A DNA stretch of 64,000 nucleotides, from the NCBI RefSeq assembly GCF_013304825.1, contig NZ_JAAWUO010000008.1:62001-126000 (forward strand), given 5' to 3'. Position numbers and translations under genes: made by a program. This document shows positions 9,013 to 17,530 of the stretch, piece after piece. The notes under the pieces were generated by a model. The model worked only from the letters and a program-made list of their open reading frames with translations. It had not been told where the DNA came from and made no database searches. Numbering within the stretch: position 1 is the stretch's first letter; each line of letters begins with the position of its first letter. Source of the stretch: Blautia schinkii (GTDB taxonomy: Bacteria; Bacillota; Clostridia; Lachnospirales; Lachnospiraceae).

Positions 9013-10953
9013 TTATTTATTCCTGGAGCAGAACGGCTCGAATTTACGTCCGCTGCCTTTGTAGAAACGGCTGAACATTTCGTAATATTCCAGACGGAGT
9101 ACCTGGATACCTACGATCAGGCCCTCCATAGCGCATACGAAAAGGTTTCCGAGGATAATGACGATCCAGTTCGGACTGCCGTTCTCTGCGCCTGCAAGCA
9201 TAAGCACAACCTCCATCATAGCTGCGTGGCTGACTGCAAAAGCACCGATACGCACGAAGGAGAGTGTATTGGAAAAGTAGCTCAGGATAACCTCGAACAG
9301 TTCGAAGATACCCTGTACGATAAACATGCCCTTTTCTTTTGGCATAACTTCGGCTTTTTTCTTAACCAGGTTGGTAAGCGGCTCCTTGAAGAAGATCAGA
9401 AGCAGCGGAACACCGAACATGATGGCAAGAACAGCTCCGCCGGGAACTGCATGACCGGAAACAAAAAGTCCGATGCAAAGTACTGCAGATCCGTAGAATA
9501 CAAGTCCTGCCACAGCGTTGGTGTCGAACCAGGTTTTTTCAACATCATGCATCTTAAGGGAATTGATGATGTTGAAAATCATGCACAGGAGGATGATTCC
9601 CATGCCAAAGCCGATGGCAACAATAAATACGGTATTCAGTTTTCCGATAAAAGGTATGGTCGTCATACTGTCTACAGGTCTTAGCCACAGAGCAGGTATG
9701 ACATCTTCAAATCCAAAGATACTGCCGAACATCAGGCCGAAGAAGGTTGAGAAAACACCGGCACAGCTGATGATTCCGGCAAGGTCGATATGCTTCAGCC
9801 TGTACAGAAGGAAACCTCCGATAAAAAGCAGAAGTCCCTGTCCTGCATCACCGAACATGGCTCCGAAAATGAAGGAGTAGGTGATGGCAACGAACCAGGT
9901 TGGGTCCATCTCGCCATAAGCGGGAAGACCGTACATCTTGACATACATTTCAAATGGTTTGAAAAGCTTCGGGTTCTTCAGCTTTGTTGGCGGCTGATGG
10001 TTTGGATCATGTTCCGGTGATGTGGTATCCTCGCCGTCTACCAGGCAGAAGATCCGTTCATCTGATGCGATATCAGCCTGAAAAGCCCGTGTGTCAGCTT
10101 CTGTCATCCAGCCACAGAGAATATAGAAATTCTCATGATTTCCGGTGCAGGCAGCAGCCTTACGGACATCAAAGTTTCTGGAAAACTGACGTAGTGTATC
10201 TCTGGCAGAAACAATATCTCCGGCTCTGTCAGAGAGGAAACGCTGGCGTTTCTGCTTCTGGGCTTCCAGATGCTTCAAGGCATCCTCGTACTGTTTGCTT
10301 ACGCTGGAAAAAGCCTGCTGGGCTGTACCGGTGTAATTATCCGGTACAAAGATCTTCTCAAAGTGCATGGAAGAGTAGGCCGCATCAATCTTGTGAGCCT
10401 CATGCTTCGGTACAAAATAGACTCCCCAGACATACTGGTCATCTTCATCACATTTCAGGAAGATGGTGTTCAGGTTGTCGTAAATGTATTTCTTGAATTT
10501 TTCGTAATACTGTTTCTCAATACGTCCGAAATGAAAATGAATGTATTTCAGGTGCAGAATAGAGGAAATATCGTAATCAATATTTCGGAACGGACGTATG
10601 ATCCGCAGGGATTCTTCCAGGGAGGAACATTTTTCTTCTAATTCAGTTTGTTCCTGCTGGAGTTGCTCCGATTGTCCACGGATCTCCTTCACTGTGGAAA
10701 GTGCTTTTTCAATACCAGTGCTTCGGTTGGAAGCAGCAGGAGGACTTTTCAGTTCTTCGTAAATGGTATTGATGGAATTAAGAGCATCTCTATACGGATT
10801 GACCTCAAGGAAAGGTGTCAGGCTTTCTACTGTGGTCAGTTCAGAGAGCGCGTTTTCCAGATGGATTTCGTACTTGCACAGGTAGGTGTTTACAACCCGG
10901 TCAATATCTGCTTTGGGACCGGTGATGCTCAGAAAATTCATTTTTTCAATCAC
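9013..10953 (-). CDS. ntpI: V-type ATP synthase subunit I (a subunit)
   Basis: A 646-residue stator subunit. The N-terminal ~350 residues are soluble and coiled-coil rich and connect to the peripheral stalks. The C-terminal half has about eight membrane helices that form the ion half-channels against the K ring; FIFGAMFGDAGQGLLLFIGGF and LSYFSNTLSFVRIGAFAVSHAAM contain the conserved Arg of the channel. AGGAGGT is eight bases before the start. It lies between ntpC and ntpK. Confidence 0.95.
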   Translation of the reverse strand: MIEKMNFLSITGPKADIDRVVNTYLCKYEIHLENALSELTTVESLTPFLEVNPYRDALNSINTIYEELKSPPAASNRSTGIEKALSTVKEIRGQSEQLQQEQTELEEKCSSLEESLRIIRPFRNIDYDISSILHLKYIHFHFGRIEKQYYEKFKKYIYDNLNTIFLKCDEDDQYVWGVYFVPKHEAHKIDAAYSSMHFEKIFVPDNYTGTAQQAFSSVSKQYEDALKHLEAQKQKRQRFLSDRAGDIVSARDTLRQFSRNFDVRKAAACTGNHENFYILCGWMTEADTRAFQADIASDERIFCLVDGEDTTSPEHDPNHQPPTKLKNPKLFKPFEMYVKMYGLPAYGEMDPTWFVAITYSFIFGAMFGDAGQGLLLFIGGFLLYRLKHIDLAGIISCAGVFSTFFGLMFGSIFGFEDVIPALWLRPVDSMTTIPFIGKLNTVFIVAIGFGMGIILLCMIFNIINSLKMHDVEKTWFDTNAVAGLVFYGSAVLCIGLFVSGHAVPGGAVLAIMFGVPLLLIFFKEPLTNLVKKKAEVMPKEKGMFIVQGIFELFEVILSYFSNTLSFVRIGAFAVSHAAMMEVVLMLAGAENGSPNWIVIILGNLFVCAMEGLIVGIQVLRLEYYEMFSRFYKGSGRKFEPFCSRNK

Positions 10954-10971
10954 GTTGCTACCTCCTGGTTA

Positions 10972-12015
10972 TTAACCGTTGCGTATATAACGCAGGGATT
11001 GTTCTGGATCCACGCCATAGCGCACGCACTCAAGGGCAATGGTCAGACGGTTGACTTCATGTTCTTTATGATATAAATAGGAATAAATGACTGCTACGGA
11101 GTAAGGGTCCTTGCGTGCTTCCCGTTCCAGCACATTCCTGAGGATGTAGTTATAAAATTCCTCCAGGTTGGTTGCAGTCAGCTGCTCATATTTCTTACCA
11201 TAGTAGGTTCCGGCAAAAATACGCTGGGCTTCTTCGTATGTGGGAGCTTCCACAAGCGCGGTGATCTCTTCTTTACGAAGCTTGTAGTTCATGGGAATCA
11301 GCAATGCATAGATTTCGGCTGGTTCCATGCGAAAACAGCGTTTGGATCGCTGGATGAACTGCAGGTTCAGCATATCAAATTTTTCGCCGTAGGCTTTCGT
11401 GATCTGAGCCAGATCATTGCCCTTGAAAAGTTTCTTCCGCATATTCCAGATCTGTGAAAAATATGAAAGATCAAGTGCCATGCCGAAGTCAAAAAGCGTG
11501 GCATTTCCCCGTTCGTTGACCTGAGACAGAGGAATGAAGAAATCATTTCCCTTTAGTGCGGCGATAAATTCATCCATATTGGCGCAGGCTGCAAGTCTGT
11601 CAATATCCAGTCTGGAATGCAGTTTGAAAAAATCGCGGTAAGGGGAAATATCTACGGGGTCAGTATCTCTGTGGTCGAAGAGATTCGTCATAATCTCTTT
11701 CAGGACACGGATCTCATAGCGTTTCGAGTAAAGAGTCAGGAACGTCCGCTGTTCCTGGTTTGCAAAGTGGTAAAGTCTTGAAAAATTCCGGAAGATAGAT
11801 TTCTTCAGAAGTTTCTCTATCTGCCCTCGATGCAGATCATTCTCATCGAGACCAGACCAGATATTCTGATATTCCGGGGTTCGTTTCAGGTAGGCTGTTA
11901 CCTGGGGGACATTGGGAAGCTGAACGATTTCTTCCAGCTGCTCATCTGTCACAAGCCTGCTTTGCATGGCACGGATCTTGGTAGAGAGTCCGCTGTATGA
12001 GAGGACAGTGCCCAT
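10972..12015 (-). CDS. ntpC: V-type ATP synthase subunit C (AC39)
   Basis: A 347-residue funnel-shaped subunit that connects the central rotor shaft to the K ring. It is all-helical with the family opening YSGLSTKIRAMQSRLVTDEQLEEI and three repeated helical bundles. The end, YSYLYHKEHEVNRLTIALE followed by CVRYGVDP, is typical of the AC39/subunit C family. It lies 19 bases upstream of ntpI and 20 bases after the first gene of the operon. Confidence 0.93.
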   Translation of the reverse strand: MGTVLSYSGLSTKIRAMQSRLVTDEQLEEIVQLPNVPQVTAYLKRTPEYQNIWSGLDENDLHRGQIEKLLKKSIFRNFSRLYHFANQEQRTFLTLYSKRYEIRVLKEIMTNLFDHRDTDPVDISPYRDFFKLHSRLDIDRLAACANMDEFIAALKGNDFFIPLSQVNERGNATLFDFGMALDLSYFSQIWNMRKKLFKGNDLAQITKAYGEKFDMLNLQFIQRSKRCFRMEPAEIYALLIPMNYKLRKEEITALVEAPTYEEAQRIFAGTYYGKKYEQLTATNLEEFYNYILRNVLEREARKDPYSVAVIYSYLYHKEHEVNRLTIALECVRYGVDPEQSLRYIRNG

Positions 12016-12034
12016 TGAATCACTTCCTTTCCCT

Positions 12035-12355
12035 TCAGGTTTCGGTAATTCCTGTTATTTTCTGAAACAGCTCTTTGGAAAGAGTCTCGTGGTTGGCTTC
12101 GTAGTAGGAATCCAACCTGGATAGCTGGTCTTCTGTCTCTGCACGAAGCTGGGTGATCCGGGCGTCTTTCTCGCGGGCCAGATCTTCACGGATCTTCCGG
12201 ATTTCAGCGCTGGTCTTTGTTTCCAGGGAGACATCGAAATCTTTGATCTGTTTTTCGGCTTCTTCTGAGAGAGCTTGTTTCTGTCGCGCAGCGTCCTGCA
12301 TGATAGCATTGGCTGTAGCTTCGATTTCCGAAAGCTTGTTTAGGATTTGTTCCAT
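12035..12355 (-). CDS. ntpF: V-type ATP synthase peripheral stalk subunit (G/H-like)
   Basis: A 106-residue, almost purely helical and highly charged protein (MEQILNKLSEIEATANAIMQ, then long Glu/Lys/Arg heptads). This is what is expected for the partner of subunit E in the peripheral stalk. It is the first gene of the operon, and its ATG follows GGAGGGCGC. Family assignment rests on composition, length and position, because stalk helices carry little sequence signature; NtpF or subunit H is the likely name. Confidence 0.82.
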   Translation of the reverse strand: MEQILNKLSEIEATANAIMQDAARQKQALSEEAEKQIKDFDVSLETKTSAEIRKIREDLAREKDARITQLRAETEDQLSRLDSYYEANHETLSKELFQKITGITET

Positions 12356-12398
12356 TGCGCCCTCCTTGTTTTGTTTATTGTCTATAATTGATTTTTAT

Positions 12399-12427
12399 AT
12401 GATACACCTTTTTTATGGTAAAAACAA
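12399..12427 (-). promoter_or_regulatory. Promoter of the V-ATPase operon
   Basis: On the minus strand: TTGTTT (12422-12427), a 17-base spacer and TATCAT (12399-12404), about 43 bases upstream of the ntpF ATG. It is the only good promoter seen before the nine-gene operon, whose gaps are all short. Confidence 0.65.
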
Positions 12428-12429
12428 CT

Positions 12430-12886
12430 AAAAAATTGTTAAATTTTTTGCAATTATTGAATAAATATGTTCAAAAAGAGACGAAAAAAAGAAATTTGTT
12501 TATTAGACGATAATTGAGTTTTGGGAAAAAATGAAAACCGCAAAGGGGCCGTAAAGCCACGGCCCCTCTGCACACCCCTCGGGCTTTTTTTAGGAGTGCC
12601 TGGTTGTGGTGAGTGAAAGGGTATTGACTTGTGCCTGTATGCTGCGATTTTGGATGGGGGAAGGCTGTGCCGAGGTGGTGGCGGACGGACGGCGAGGCGC
12701 TTCGCTGTCGCCTGGTATTGTTTGAGGATGTCTGAGGCTTGACGTTGTTGGGTGATTTTGGGATTTTTTTAAGTTTTTCTTGCGGTGGGAGGGGGATTGC
12801 ATGTATAGTTGAGTATTGGAATGTTGTTTGATCGAATTCTGCTTTGATTGTAAAAAGCAACAAGCAGCTGTTCGGTGTGATTTTAT
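12430..12886. other. Intergenic region with a GC hairpin, no gene seen
   Basis: Between the V-ATPase promoter and trmB I find no convincing gene. A strong hairpin, GGGGCCGT/ACGGCCCC at about 12545-12566, is followed on the plus side by GGGC and a T run (to ~12592). An imperfect hairpin around 12690-12712 (GGCGAGGCGCTTCGCTGTCGCC region) is also present. The first could terminate transcription or belong to a small repeated element; function is unknown. Confidence 0.4.
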
Positions 12887-12937
12887 TTGATAAGAATCAT
12901 TGAGACATTATTATGGAAAGATTATTGGAGGTTGTTT

Positions 12938-13594
12938 ATGAGATTACGAAATATTCCGGGTGCTAAGGATGCTATTTTGGATTGTGAGTGGGTAATTGAT
13001 GAGCCGGAGAGGTTTAAAGGAAAGTGGGATGAGGTTTTTGGAGTGAAGAGACCGCTTTTTCTGGAAGTTGGTATGGGGAAGGGGCGTTTTCTGATGGATA
13101 TGGCAAGACTTCATCCGGAGAGAAATTTTGTGGGAATTGAGATGTATGACAGTGTGCTTCTTCGGGCGCTGCAGAAGAGAGAGGAACTGGAATCGGCAGG
13201 AGAGGAGTTTTCCAATCTTGTTTTTATCCGGGTGGATGCAAGATTGCTGCCGGAGATTTTTGAGAAGGATGAGGTTAATGGGATCTATCTGAATTTTTCG
13301 GATCCGTGGCCGAAGGCGCGTCATGCAAAGAGAAGACTTACGTCCAGGGAATTTCTGGCAAGATATGAGAAGATTTTGAAAAAAGAAGGAACTGTAGAGT
13401 TTAAGACGGATAACCGTGGTCTGTTTGAGTTTTCCCTGGAAGAGGTTAGGGATTCCGATTGGAATCTGGAGGTGTGTACCTTTGATCTTCATCATGATGA
13501 GGAATTGGTGAAGGGAAATGTCATGACGGAATATGAGGAGAAGTTTTCTTCTATGGGAAATCCGATCTGTAAAATGGTGATCAGACAGAAATAG
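12938..13594 (+). CDS. trmB: tRNA (guanine-N7)-methyltransferase
   Basis: A 218-residue SAM-dependent enzyme that methylates G46 in the variable loop of tRNA. The SAM-binding glycine motif VGMGKGRFLMDMA lies near residues 45-57, NFVGIEMYDSVLLRA follows, and the TrmB signature NFSDPWPKARHAKRRL lies near the middle. The C-terminal TEYEEKFSSMGNPICKMV is also typical. An in-frame start exists 51 bases upstream, but GGAGG at 12927-12931 before ATG 12938 gives the normal family length. It probably forms an operon with the MATE gene 11 bases downstream. Confidence 0.95.
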   Translation: MRLRNIPGAKDAILDCEWVIDEPERFKGKWDEVFGVKRPLFLEVGMGKGRFLMDMARLHPERNFVGIEMYDSVLLRALQKREELESAGEEFSNLVFIRVDARLLPEIFEKDEVNGIYLNFSDPWPKARHAKRRLTSREFLARYEKILKKEGTVEFKTDNRGLFEFSLEEVRDSDWNLEVCTFDLHHDEELVKGNVMTEYEEKFSSMGNPICKMVIRQK

Positions 13595-13604
13595 AGGGAA
13601 TAAG

Positions 13605-14933
13605 ATGCAGGAAGAAATTTTTGAAAAGTATCCTATACCAAAGGCATATTTTAAGCTGGCACTTCCGGTTGTGTTCAGTATGGTTATCTCGCTTGTTTAT
13701 AATATGGTGGATACGTATTTTATTGCAGGAACCGGCAATACGGATCTGGTGGCGGGAGTTGCCCTTGGATCGCCGATCTTTACGCTGATGATCGCGCTGG
13801 GAGATATTTTTGGACTTGGCGGCAGTTCTTTTATTTCCAGGCTTTTTGGAGAAAAAAGATACGAGGACGCAAAGCGGATCAGCGTATTCAGCTTTTATGG
13901 CGCGATCGTCAGCGGTGTTGCAGTTGCGGCTGTACTGATGATCTTCAGAAGTCTGGTATTGGGACTTCTGGGTGCAAGCGAGGCCACCTGGGAGTATGCG
14001 TCACAGTATTATACCTGTATTGCACTGGGTGCGCCGTTTATCATTGTTTCGCTGACACCGTCCAATCAGTTACGAACAGAAGGATTTGCGACGGCTTCGA
14101 TGATTGGTTCTGTACTTGGCGCAGTTGTAAACATTATTCTGGATCCGATCATGATCTTTGTACTGGGCTGGGGTGCGGCCGGCGCAGCTACAGCGACCGT
14201 GATCGGAAATGTTTGTACCGATATTTTCTTTGTATGGTTTCTTATTAAAAAGAGCAAAAATCTTTCTGTGGATCCCAAGGGATTTCACATTTCCAGGTCG
14301 GAGATCGGAGCGGTTTTTGCCATTGGTATTCCGGCTTCTGTTACTAATCTGATGCAGAGCATCGGAATTGCGCTGACAAACCGAGCGTTGCTGGGATTTG
14401 GTGACGATAAGGTTGCAGCTATGGGAATCGTTATGAAAATTAATATGATCGCTGCGTTGGTCCTGGTTGGTTTTGCCTTTGGTGGACAGCCGCTGACCGG
14501 ATACAATTACGGCGCGAGAAACCGCACAAGGTTGAAAGCAACTTTGAAGTTTGCATATCTTCTTGAGGGAGGAATGGCACTTGTACTGATGGCGGTACTT
14601 GGATTTTTTGCCCCGCAGATGGTAAAGATCTTTATGAGCGATCCTTCCGTTGTGGAAAATGGCGCGCTGATGCTTCGGCTGCAGCTGGCGGGAATGTTGT
14701 GTATGGGAATCGTGCTGATCAGCACCTGTACATTTCAGTCTGCAGGACAGGCTATGGGAGCTTTTCTGTTATCAGTGAGCAGACAGGGAGTGGTCTTTGC
14801 GGTTGTACTGATGATCGCTCTTAAGGTGGCAGGGTATCATGGCGTTCTGGCTTCTCAGGCAATCTCGGATTTCCTTACGGCAGTGCTGGCGGTGGTGCTG
14901 GTATGGCGCTGGTGGAAAAAAGTGGATTTCTAA
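13605..14933 (+). CDS. MATE family efflux transporter
   Basis: A 442-residue inner membrane protein with about twelve transmembrane helices arranged as two similar halves. The N-terminal segment PIPKAYFKLALPVVFSMVIS followed by YNMVDTYFIAG is the MATE opening, and FGGQPLTGYNYGARN begins the second half, as in DinF/NorM-like members. It would export organic cations or drugs with sodium or proton antiport; the real substrate is unknown. It starts 11 bases after trmB and probably shares its transcript. Confidence 0.93.
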   Translation: MQEEIFEKYPIPKAYFKLALPVVFSMVISLVYNMVDTYFIAGTGNTDLVAGVALGSPIFTLMIALGDIFGLGGSSFISRLFGEKRYEDAKRISVFSFYGAIVSGVAVAAVLMIFRSLVLGLLGASEATWEYASQYYTCIALGAPFIIVSLTPSNQLRTEGFATASMIGSVLGAVVNIILDPIMIFVLGWGAAGAATATVIGNVCTDIFFVWFLIKKSKNLSVDPKGFHISRSEIGAVFAIGIPASVTNLMQSIGIALTNRALLGFGDDKVAAMGIVMKINMIAALVLVGFAFGGQPLTGYNYGARNRTRLKATLKFAYLLEGGMALVLMAVLGFFAPQMVKIFMSDPSVVENGALMLRLQLAGMLCMGIVLISTCTFQSAGQAMGAFLLSVSRQGVVFAVVLMIALKVAGYHGVLASQAISDFLTAVLAVVLVWRWWKKVDF

Positions 14934-14949
14934 GAGTCCGCTTTAAATA

Positions 14950-15031
14950 CTTTGCGCAAATATCAGGAAACAGATCAGGATATTTTCATATAATAAAATA
15001 TCCGTGATGTTGGAAAGGTATTTGCGCAAAG
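14950..15031. repeat. Nested inverted repeats downstream of the MATE gene
   Basis: The outer arms CTTTGCGCAAATA (14950-14962) and TATTTGCGCAAAG (15019-15031) are exact inverse complements, and each arm contains the palindrome TTTGCGCAAA. An inner hairpin GGATATTTT (14978-14986) / AAAATATCC (14995-15003) lies between them. The structure ends right at the ribosome binding site of the small gene at 15048. It could be a cruciform, an RNA structure controlling that gene, or a protein-binding site. Confidence 0.5.
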
Positions 15032-15047
15032 CAGGAGGCCATAAGTT

Positions 15048-15221
15048 TTGAAAAAAAGAAAATTCAGATCCATGCAGCAGAATCTCCATACGGTAAGCCG
15101 CAGCATTAACAGCCAGGCTGCCCATATCAGAAATTCGTTGTCGGAAATGGAAAAAATGCTGGATAAAATTGCATCAAATGAAGATATAAAAAATAAAAAA
15201 GAAAAAAATAAAAAAAATTAA
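15048..15221 (+). CDS. Small basic protein, unknown function
   Basis: A possible 57-residue gene starting with TTG, preceded by AGGAGG at 15033-15038 nine bases upstream. The product is helical and hydrophilic: KKRKFRSMQQNLHTVSRSIN at the start and a Lys/Asn-rich tail (DIKNKKEKNKKN). It ends ten bases before the tRNA-Lys promoter. No family is recognised. The strong ribosome binding site argues for translation, but the low-complexity tail and rare start codon leave doubt. Confidence 0.42.
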   Translation: MKKRKFRSMQQNLHTVSRSINSQAAHIRNSLSEMEKMLDKIASNEDIKNKKEKNKKN

Positions 15222-15230
15222 AAAAAGGTG

Positions 15231-15259
15231 TTGACTTTCTTCAAATCATAACGTATAAT
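15231..15259 (+). promoter_or_regulatory. Promoter of tRNA-Lys
   Basis: TTGACT (15231-15236), a 17-base spacer, and a perfect TATAAT (15254-15259), about 57 bases before the tRNA. Confidence 0.85.
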
Positions 15260-15315
15260 ACAACATGTCTTGAGGAACGAACGAAACAAAAAACGAAAGA
15301 CAAACAATTAAATAA

Positions 15316-15388
15316 GCGTCTTTAGCTCAGTTGGTAGAGCACCTGACTCTTAATCAGGGTGTCCAGGGTTCGAACCCCTGAAGACGCA
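15316..15388 (+). tRNA. tRNA-Lys (anticodon CTT)
   Basis: A 73-base cloverleaf. The acceptor stem GCGTCTT pairs with AAGACGC with discriminator A, the D arm is TAGCTCAGTTGGTAGAGCA, and the T arm is CCAGGGTTCGAACCCCTG. The anticodon stem CCTGA/TCAGG encloses the loop CTCTTAA, giving anticodon CTT for lysine (AAG). CCA is not encoded. Confidence 0.95.
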
Positions 15389-15394
15389 CTAAAG

Positions 15395-15437
15395 GCACTG
15401 TTTTTGCAGATATGGAGCTGCGGGGACGGTGTTTTTT
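15395..15437 (+). terminator. Terminator after tRNA-Lys
   Basis: CACTGT (from 15396) pairs with ACGGTG (15426-15431) with an inner GCAG/CTGC stem, followed by TTTTTT. Confidence 0.75.
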
Positions 15438-15448
15438 GTGTAGAAAAA

Positions 15449-15467
15449 CTCAGTGTTTATGCGGGTT
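15449..15467 (+). repeat. Solitary element-end motif behind tRNA-Lys
   Basis: CAGTGTTTATGCGGGTTT occurs here (about 15449-15467) and also at the left ends of elements A (21939-21956) and B (30669-30685, with one or two changes). It marks the left edge of a decayed element whose integrase tail follows at 15537. Confidence 0.55.
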
Positions 15468-15509
15468 TGCGGGCTCTTGTGCATATCTCCAAATAACTTT
15501 CTAACATCT

Positions 15510-15552
15510 TTTAAAGATATCTTGAATACAGTGTATTCAAGATATCTTTAAA
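15510..15552. repeat. Perfect 43-bp palindrome
   Basis: Two exact 21-base arms (15510-15530 and 15532-15552) meet at one central base (15531). The right arm overlaps the last codons of the integrase remnant. There is no adequate T tract for a terminator. Confidence 0.85.
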
Positions 15553-15660
15553 GCATTTTCCATAAGATTCATCTTTTCAATTTCTGTATACGTGTCAAAA
15601 CAATAGTATTTTAATATTGTCTTTTCGTCTGAGTGACCTAACATTATTCTTACAACTATA
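15537..15660 (-). pseudogene. Tyrosine integrase remnant (C-terminal 40 residues)
   Basis: The minus strand reads IVVRIMLGHSDEKTILKYY and then ends KMNLMENALKIS with a TGA at 15537-15539. RIMLGHS is the box II His motif of tyrosine recombinases, and KYY is in the position of the catalytic Tyr. Upstream of the fragment the frame is lost. It shows that an integrative element once occupied this site behind tRNA-Lys. Confidence 0.75.
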
Positions 15661-15707
15661 AAAGGGAGCCGAAAAGCTCCCTCCATAGTTTGCAATCTTA
15701 AATTTTA

Positions 15708-17131
15708 CTAACCTACCATCCTTTTGGAAACTCCGTAAAAAGAATCTTTCTGATTGCCACCTAACTTGATATATCCTCTCTGTCCATTGTATTTGAAAAT
15801 CATATAGTTATTATTGTCTTTTGAACAAAATCCCTCTAAAGTAGCAACAGCACCTTTTTTTAGAGTAAAGTTATTTTTCCCACTTGGAGAACTATAAAAA
15901 ACAAGATTTTTCATTGCTACAAATTTGTTGTCATAAAAATAATTTTGGTAACCATCCTGATAATACTCTGAGGTTAATTTACTCTTGTCTTTATAATATA
16001 AAGAAGTTGCAGCGACTGTATCAGACGCTCTTTTAAATATACCATTTGAATATACATAAGTATATTCCACATTAACTGCGCCTGTAAGATATGGTTGAAT
16101 TAAGTATTTTATTTTGATCGTATTATTTCCATTAAATGCAATATCATCAAGTGTGGTGTAAGCATGTGAAAAACCACCCAATTTTTCATTTAATACTGTT
16201 TGAAATTTATTAGTTGCCTTATTATATTGAATAAAGAAATCATCTTCGGAATATGAATAACCACTTTGAACTCGTATTATCTGAATATTATTTTTTAATG
16301 CTATATAGGAAATACAAACATTATCACTCAATAATGCAAACTTCTGTGCATTTTTTCCATTTACAGATATTGATAACGTGCCATTAAATTTATTATCAGA
16401 CCATCCAGTTCCTGTGGCTTGGATATCAAGCTGATCTGCATTTCCGTCTCCTGTCAGATCAATTTTGGTATGTAATTCATGATTTCCATAGACAACATTT
16501 ATCATACCTAAATTCAGCTTTACTCCAATAATAGACGTATGAGTTGGAGTGTTATTAGATGGTGTATTCGTTGTTCCTACCGTAATTTTACAAGTTGCTT
16601 TCTTCCCACTTCCATCTTTCGCTTTCACTGTAATTGTGGCAGTTCCATTTCCAACAGTTTTCACAACACCTTTAGAAGATACTGTTGCTACTTTTTTATT
16701 GCTTGAACTCCAAGTAACTGCTTTATTGTTAGCGCTGCTTGGTGCTACTGCTGACTTTAAAGTAAGAGAACTTCCCTTTTTAAGTGTAGCTGATGTTTTA
16801 TTCAGCTTTATGCTTTTTACTGGCTGCTTAACAGTAACTTTGCAGGTAAGTTTTTTGTTTTTTCTATATTTCGCAGTAATTACCGCAGTTCCCTTTTTCT
16901 TAGCTTTTACAACGCCTTTTGAAGATACGGTTGCTACGCTCTTTTTGCTGCTCGTCCAAGTAATTTTTCCCTTTGTTCCTGTTGCTTTCAAAGTATAAGT
17001 TTTTCCAACATTAAGGGAAATACTCTTTTTGTTCAGCTTTGCCGCACTTGCTGAAACTGGCATTACAATCACACTTAGTAACATGCACATCAATAATATT
17101 ATTGATGTTTTTTTAATCTCTTCATACTCAT
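15708..17131 (-). pseudogene. Secreted Ig-like (BIG2) repeat protein, frameshifted at A7
   Basis: A cell-surface protein of about 475 residues. After a signal peptide come two BIG2 Ig-like domains (~30-100 and ~105-190, each with VATVSSKGVVK and a final T-x-T-C-K-V/I-T-V strand), then a ~270-residue domain with DLTGDGNADQLDI (possible calcium loop) and an SH3-like end. ATG 17131 with GGGAGG before it encodes MSMKRLKKHQ and stops, because the poly-A run (plus-strand T7 at 17108-17114) is one base short. With A8 the frame gives MKRLKKTSIILLMCMLLSVI, a perfect signal peptide. Without a frame change only a TTG at 17093, lacking a ribosome binding site, is available. Confidence 0.7.
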
Positions 17132-17276
17132 TTTCCTCCCTAAATCTTTTTCTTTAATAGTATCATGCTGTCCATTTTTTTACAATTGATCGTGTTGTAA
17201 ATAGATATTTATTCGTAATATATAAAACAGTCATTGAACCCTCTATAATCAAATACAGATTGAGGAGTGATACGAT

Positions 17277-17459
17277 ATGAAAAACGAACCTTTAATAATA
17301 AAAAAGCGTGGCGAAGATGGCAGCATGGTTATCACAGTCAGATTGAAGGAAGATATTTTAGCATCTTTAGACCAACTTGCCGCAGACAGCAATTATTCAA
17401 GGAATGAATTGATAAATATTATTTTAAGACATGGAATTGAAAATATAAAAATTGAATGA
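17277..17459 (+). CDS. Small ribbon-helix-helix-type DNA-binding protein
   Basis: A 60-residue protein with a strand segment MVITVRLKEDILASLDQLA followed by helix-turn-helix-like SNYSRNELINIILRHGIENI. This is the pattern of Arc/CopG-type RHH regulators that bind DNA as dimers. GAGGAGTGAT precedes the ATG. It is encoded divergently from the Ig-like protein and 71 bases before the WYL-like regulator, so it may control either. No toxin partner is seen. Confidence 0.7.
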   Translation: MKNEPLIIKKRGEDGSMVITVRLKEDILASLDQLAADSNYSRNELINIILRHGIENIKIE

Positions 17460-17530
17460 GAGTGGGCGCCCACTCTTTTTTCTTTGCTTTTGGAATGGTT
17501 AAATAAAAGAAAAATGTTTGAGGTTAGATT

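Noticed and set aside
12471-12863. 130-codon minus-strand frame between the V-ATPase operon and trmB
   Set aside because: Pro/Ser/Gln-rich low-quality composition, crosses a strong hairpin, no ribosome binding site; treated as non-coding.
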